Below are positions 6,505-10,396 of a DNA stretch of 10,396 nt, piece by piece (position 1 is the first letter of the stretch; each line of letters starts with the position of its first letter). Source of the DNA: Lysobacteraceae bacterium (GTDB lineage Bacteria > Pseudomonadota > Gammaproteobacteria > DSM-19610). A program made the translations under genes and the position numbers. The notes beneath the pieces were generated by a model. That model did not search any database, was not told the origin of the DNA, and saw nothing but the letters and a program-made list of their open reading frames with translations. Where the stretch lies: assembly GCA_020201295.1 (NCBI GenBank), contig JAIVHA010000219.1, positions 1 through 10,396 on the forward strand, written 5' to 3'.

Positions 6505-6727
6505 GGACTTCCTACCTGTGGTGGCCCGCGGCGGGGGCTGAGGGTGAATCCTAGCGGAATTTCCCTCGCCAGAGAACTGCCGCTGACAAAAAATGCCGAT
6601 TTTTCCTGATCTTGGCCCCATCCGGTGGAAGCCGGTGCAGGACCGGGCCGGCGCACGCAATTCATTGATTCCACACCATGAATCTGGTTCAATGGAGGCT
6701 GTCCCGCAAGGATGTGCTCACCCGATC
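6505..6727. other. Divergent intergenic region between hisB and fnr
   Basis: These 223 bases must carry the his-tat promoter on one side and the fnr promoter on the other. An AT-rich inverted repeat, AAAAAT (6589-6594) and ATTTTT (6599-6604) around GCCG, sits in the middle and could bind a regulator. An in-frame ATG at 6593 would extend FNR by 45 residues, but it has no ribosome site and the extension does not resemble FNR. No convincing -35/-10 pair was found for the his direction. No histidine leader peptide (a run of His codons) was seen. Confidence 0.5.
6665..6693 (+). promoter_or_regulatory. Candidate sigma-70 promoter of fnr
   Basis: TTGATT (6665-6670) and TTCAAT (6688-6693) are exactly 17 bases apart; each matches four of six consensus bases. 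A transcript would begin near 6700, leaving about 28 nt before the ATG at 6728. This argues against the two upstream in-frame ATGs (6593 and 6692). The -35 element contains TTGAT, a single FNR half-site, but the other half is not recognisable. Confidence 0.4.
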
Positions 6728-7483
6728 ATGGCAAATCTTCAGCCCGGCAAGCCCCTGGACATGGCGGCCATCAAGGTCGCCTGCGCCAACTGCAACCTGC
6801 ATAACCTGTGCCTGCCACTGGGCATCGATACCCGGGACATCGAGCGCCTGGACGATATCATCAATCGCAAGCGGCCCCTGGCACGCGGCGAATACCTGTT
6901 CCAGGCCGGCGCGCCCTTCCACGCCATCTACGCCATTCGCTCCGGTTCGGTGAAGAGCTTCACCGCCACCGAGGATGGCCAGGAACAGGTCACCGGCTTT
7001 CACCTGCCCGGCGAACTGGTGGGCCTGGATGCCATCAGCTCCGACACCCACAACTGTTCCGCCCGCGCCCTGGAAACCACCAGCGTATGCGAGATTCCCT
7101 ACCCCCAGCTGGAAGAGCTCAGCGCCCTGATGCCCAGTCTGCAGCGCCAGCTGCTGCGGGTCATGAGCCGGGAGATCCTGCAGGACGAGCACATGATGAT
7201 GCTGCTCGGCCGCAAGGCCGCCGATGAACGCCTGGCCGCCATGTTGATGAGTATGTCCAATCGTTTCAAACAGCGCGGCTTTTCCCCCCGGGAATTTCAC
7301 CTCAGCATGTCGCGCAACGATATCGGCAATTACCTGGGCCTGGCGGTGGAAACCGTCAGCCGCCTGTTCACCCGCTTCCAGGAAGATGGCCTGCTGGAAA
7401 CGGAGCGCAAGCATGTGCGCATCCTCGACCTGGCCCGTCTCTCCGTCCTCGCGGGCGCCAATCGCATCTCTCCCGACGAATAA
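6728..7483 (+). CDS. fnr: FNR/Anr-type oxygen-sensing transcription regulator
   Basis: This CRP/FNR-family regulator binds a [4Fe-4S] cluster when oxygen is low, dimerises and activates or represses anaerobic and microaerobic genes. With the ATG at 6728 it is 251 residues, close to E. coli FNR (250). The cluster cysteines are all present at the expected spacing (C19, C22, C28, then C121 in TTSVCEIPY). The cyclic-nucleotide-like beta barrel spans about 35-140. The dimerisation helix includes D153, matching E. coli D154. The recognition helix NYLGLAVETVSRLFTRF carries E208, S211 and R212, the ExxSR set that reads TTGAT. Local hits to Anr such as FHLPGELVGL also fit. No strong Shine-Dalgarno is near the ATG; AAGGA is 16 nt away. 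It faces away from the his block and leads into ompW and the cbb3 oxidase, both classic FNR targets. Confidence 0.95.
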   Translation: MANLQPGKPLDMAAIKVACANCNLHNLCLPLGIDTRDIERLDDIINRKRPLARGEYLFQAGAPFHAIYAIRSGSVKSFTATEDGQEQVTGFHLPGELVGLDAISSDTHNCSARALETTSVCEIPYPQLEELSALMPSLQRQLLRVMSREILQDEHMMMLLGRKAADERLAAMLMSMSNRFKQRGFSPREFHLSMSRNDIGNYLGLAVETVSRLFTRFQEDGLLETERKHVRILDLARLSVLAGANRISPDE

Positions 7484-7516
7484 TCCCGGTGCCCCGCGCA
7501 CCTACTCCCCGCTTTA

Positions 7517-7530
7517 TTGACGCAAATCAT
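7517..7530 (+). promoter_or_regulatory. FNR/Anr box upstream of ompW
   Basis: TTGAC-GCAA-ATCAT matches the FNR consensus TTGAT-N4-ATCAA at eight of ten informative bases, and the Anr form (TTGAC) at nine. Its centre lies about 124 nt before the ompW ATG. A weak -10-like AAGTAT (7555-7560) is at roughly the distance expected if FNR sits near -41.5 to -43.5, as in class II activation. The adjacent fnr gene encodes a protein whose recognition helix would read this site. Confidence 0.7.
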
Positions 7531-7532
7531 TG

Positions 7533-7567
7533 TTTGTCCGCGCCGTTGCGAACAAAGTATTTGCGAA
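7533..7567 (+). repeat. Inverted and direct repeats in the ompW promoter region
   Basis: TTTGTCCGC (7533-7541) and GCGAACAAA (7548-7556) form an inverted repeat with one mismatch and a 6-nt spacer. TTGCGAA occurs twice in direct orientation, at 7546-7552 and 7561-7567, 15 bases apart. They overlap the expected core promoter just downstream of the FNR box, where an operator for a second regulator would lie. No known site type was recognised. Confidence 0.4.
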
Positions 7568-7647
7568 TCTTCTGAATTACCCCTGAAACCAGTCGCGGGT
7601 CCCGTGCCCTGTGCAGTCCGCTGCCCGCGCGACACGGAGAAAATGCC

Positions 7648-8268
7648 ATGAAACATGCAGTAACCCGATCCCTGATGGCCGCCGCCATCACCCTCGGCAG
7701 CGGCAGCACCCTCGCTCTGGAACAGGGTGACTGGATCGTGCGCGTGGGTGCCGCCCATGTGAATCCCGATGCCAGCAGCGATTCCGTTGCAGGCTCGACG
7801 CTGGATGTAGGTAACGATACCCAGCTGGGCATTACCCTCGGCTACATGTATACGGACAACATCGGCATCGGCCTGCTGGCCGCCACGCCATTCAAACACG
7901 ACATCGAGCTGGTTGGTACTGGAACCGTGGCGGAAACCAAGCATCTGCCACCGACCCTTACCCTGCAGTACCATTTCGCACCCAGGAGCAATGTGCGGCC
8001 CTTCGTGGGCGCCGGCCTCAATTACACCAACTTCTTCAGCGAAGAAGGCAAGGGCGCTCTTGCCGGCAGCAGTATCAAGCTGGATGATTCCTGGGGCCTG
8101 GCGGCCGAAGCCGGCGTTGATATCGATATCAATGACCGCTGGTTCGTCAGTGGGCAGGTATGGTACCTGGACATTGATACGAAAGCAGACATCAGCGGCG
8201 TCGCCAACAATGTTAACGTGGATATCGATCCCTGGGTTGTCATGATCGGGATCGGTACTACATTCTAG
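7648..8268 (+). CDS. ompW: OmpW family outer-membrane protein
   Basis: OmpW forms an eight-stranded outer-membrane beta barrel with a narrow hydrophobic channel; in enterobacteria it is controlled by FNR and linked to respiratory state and stress. The 206-residue product has an N-terminal signal peptide, with cleavage likely near residue 23 (..GSTLA/LEQGDW). Family blocks are in order: NDTQLGITLGYMYTDNIG, LLAATPFKHDIEL, HLPPTLTLQYHF, RPFVGAGLNYTNFF, DDSWGLAAEAGVD, VWYLDIDT and VDIDPWVVMIGIG. It ends in a C-terminal phenylalanine, the usual BAM recognition signal. CGGAGA lies 8 nt before the ATG. It lies between fnr and ccoN, downstream of an FNR box, and ends before a strong hairpin. Confidence 0.93.
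   Translation: MKHAVTRSLMAAAITLGSGSTLALEQGDWIVRVGAAHVNPDASSDSVAGSTLDVGNDTQLGITLGYMYTDNIGIGLLAATPFKHDIELVGTGTVAETKHLPPTLTLQYHFAPRSNVRPFVGAGLNYTNFFSEEGKGALAGSSIKLDDSWGLAAEAGVDIDINDRWFVSGQVWYLDIDTKADISGVANNVNVDIDPWVVMIGIGTTF
8237..8264 (+). promoter_or_regulatory. Possible sigma-70 promoter for ccoN inside the ompW 3' end
   Basis: TTGTCA (8237-8242, five of six) and TACATT (8259-8264, four of six) are separated by 16 bases. A transcript would start near 8271, upstream of the hairpin at 8283-8310 and about 80 nt before ccoN. It lies in ompW coding sequence, so the match could be chance. No FNR half-site is in the usual position. Confidence 0.25.
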
Positions 8269-8282
8269 AAGTCGGTAGCAAA

Positions 8283-8327
8283 CGGGCGGCAACCCCGGGG
8301 TTGCCGCCCGCATTCCGTTTGTTTTTG
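8283..8327 (+). terminator. Strong hairpin after ompW, probable intrinsic terminator
   Basis: Two perfectly complementary 14-base arms, CGGGCGGCAACCCC (8283-8296) and GGGGTTGCCGCCCG (8297-8310), form a 28-bp palindrome; in RNA this means about a 12-bp GC stem with a 4-nt loop. A T-rich stretch (8318-8326) follows, but seven bases after the stem, so termination may be incomplete. It separates ompW (stop at 8266-8268) from ccoN (start 8350). Confidence 0.7.
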
Positions 8328-8349
8328 TATTCATAACCCGAGGACAGGT

Positions 8350-9765
<1,416 letters not shown>

Positions 9766-9778
9766 GAGGAGAACGATC

Positions 9779-10378
9779 ATGAGTCATGAAATCGTCGAGA
9801 AAAACATCGGCTTGATGGCACTGTTCATCCTGCTGGTCATCAGTGTCGGCGGCCTGGTGCAGATCGTGCCGCTGTTCTTCCTGAAGAGCACCACGGAGCC
9901 GGTGCAGGGACTGAGTCCCTACACGGCCCTGGAACTGGAAGGTCGCGACGTCTATGTTCGCGAGGGCTGCTATGTCTGCCATTCACAGATGATCCGCCCC
10001 TTCCGGGCCGAGACCGAGCGCTACGGTCACTACTCGGTGGCCGGAGAATTCGTCTACGACCATCCCTTCCAGTGGGGCTCCAAGCGCACCGGGCCGGACC
10101 TGGCCCGGGTCGGTGGCCGCTACTCCGACGATTGGCACCGCATCCATTTGATCAATCCCCGTGACGTGGTGCCGGAATCGAACATGCCCGGCTATCCCTG
10201 GCTGGCGGAAAACGTGCTGGACGGCCGGCTGACGCCACGCAAGCTCAGCACCATGCGCACCCTGGGCGTTCCCTATACGGATGATGATATTGCCAACGCC
10301 AGCGCAGCGGTACAGGGCAAGACGGAAATGGATGCCATCGTCGCCTACCTGCAACGCATGGGCACGGCCCTCAAATAG
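9779..10378 (+). CDS. ccoO: CcoO, cbb3-type oxidase mono-heme cytochrome c subunit II
   Basis: CcoO is a membrane-anchored cytochrome c that passes electrons to CcoN. The 199-residue product has one N-terminal transmembrane anchor (about 10-35), the heme c motif C64-Y-V-C67-H68 followed by SQMIRPFRAETERYGHYS, and a methionine ligand in VPESNMPGYPW (M136). WGSKRTGPDLARVGGRYSD is the typical mid-region. It is complete. GAGAGGAG lies before the ATG, 13 nt after the ccoN stop. The normal order ccoN-ccoO is seen, and the next gene begins 13 nt later. Confidence 0.97.
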   Translation: MSHEIVEKNIGLMALFILLVISVGGLVQIVPLFFLKSTTEPVQGLSPYTALELEGRDVYVREGCYVCHSQMIRPFRAETERYGHYSVAGEFVYDHPFQWGSKRTGPDLARVGGRYSDDWHRIHLINPRDVVPESNMPGYPWLAENVLDGRLTPRKLSTMRTLGVPYTDDDIANASAAVQGKTEMDAIVAYLQRMGTALK

Positions 10379-10391
10379 GAGAGACGGAATC

Positions 10392-10396
10392 ATGGA
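10392..10396 (+). CDS. Start of the next cco gene (ccoQ or ccoP expected), cut by the window end
   Basis: An ATG at 10392 follows the ccoO stop by 13 nt, with AGGAG at the stop codon as a possible ribosome site. Only five bases are visible, so identity rests entirely on the usual ccoNOQP or ccoNOP order. Confidence 0.4.

Noticed and set aside
6593..6727. N-terminal extension of FNR from the ATG at 6593 or 6692
   Set aside because: The extension has no FNR similarity and no ribosome site, and a start at 6728 gives the same cysteine spacing from the N-terminus as E. coli FNR. The proposed promoter lies inside the extension.
6505..6727. Histidine attenuator leader peptide before hisB
   Set aside because: No short frame with a run of His codons and no terminator-antiterminator pair was seen.
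7488..7502. GGTGC-CCCGC-GCACC hairpin after fnr as a terminator
   Set aside because: Only five base pairs and no following T-run; too weak to call.

Overview
The window is GC-rich DNA from a gammaproteobacterium. The hisBHAFIE-tatABC order, the FNR/Anr type and the OmpW and cbb3 oxidase sequences would suit a Chromatiales or Ectothiorhodospiraceae-like organism. That placement is inferred from gene order and protein recognition, not from a search. No tRNA, rRNA, CRISPR array, insertion sequence or phage gene was seen, and no gene-free stretch exceeds 300 bases.

Layout. Positions 1-6504 lie on the minus strand. In transcription order they read hisB, hisH, hisA, hisF, hisI, hisE, tatA, tatB, tatC and a secreted DUF255 (YyaL/SSP411-like) thioredoxin-fold protein whose C-terminus runs off the window start. 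The genes are tightly packed: GTGA overlap hisF/hisI, TGATG overlap hisA/hisF, 20-nt overlap tatB/tatC. From 6728 onward everything is on the plus strand: an oxygen-sensing FNR regulator, the outer-membrane porin ompW, then ccoN and ccoO of a cbb3-type cytochrome c oxidase, and the first bases of the next cco gene.

How the genes work together. The minus-strand block makes the late and middle histidine-pathway enzymes (PRA-PH, PRA-CH, HisA, HisH/HisF, HisB), then the twin-arginine translocase, then a periplasmic thioredoxin-like protein. The plus-strand block is an oxygen-response module. FNR carries all four iron-sulfur cysteines, a good FNR box (TTGAC-N4-ATCAT) sits upstream of ompW, and the high-affinity oxidase follows. 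No FNR box is visible immediately before ccoN, where a strong hairpin separates it from ompW.

The most unusual point is damage to three otherwise well-conserved genes in the his-tat block. tatC lacks about 100 nt, hisB lacks about 125 nt, and hisE is cut to 65 residues with its C-terminal half gone. The first two losses break the reading frame. The neighbouring genes are intact with all catalytic residues. Because losing HisB, HisE and TatC together would be very costly, a local assembly or sequencing artefact is at least as likely as real gene decay. No convincing new biological system was recognised.
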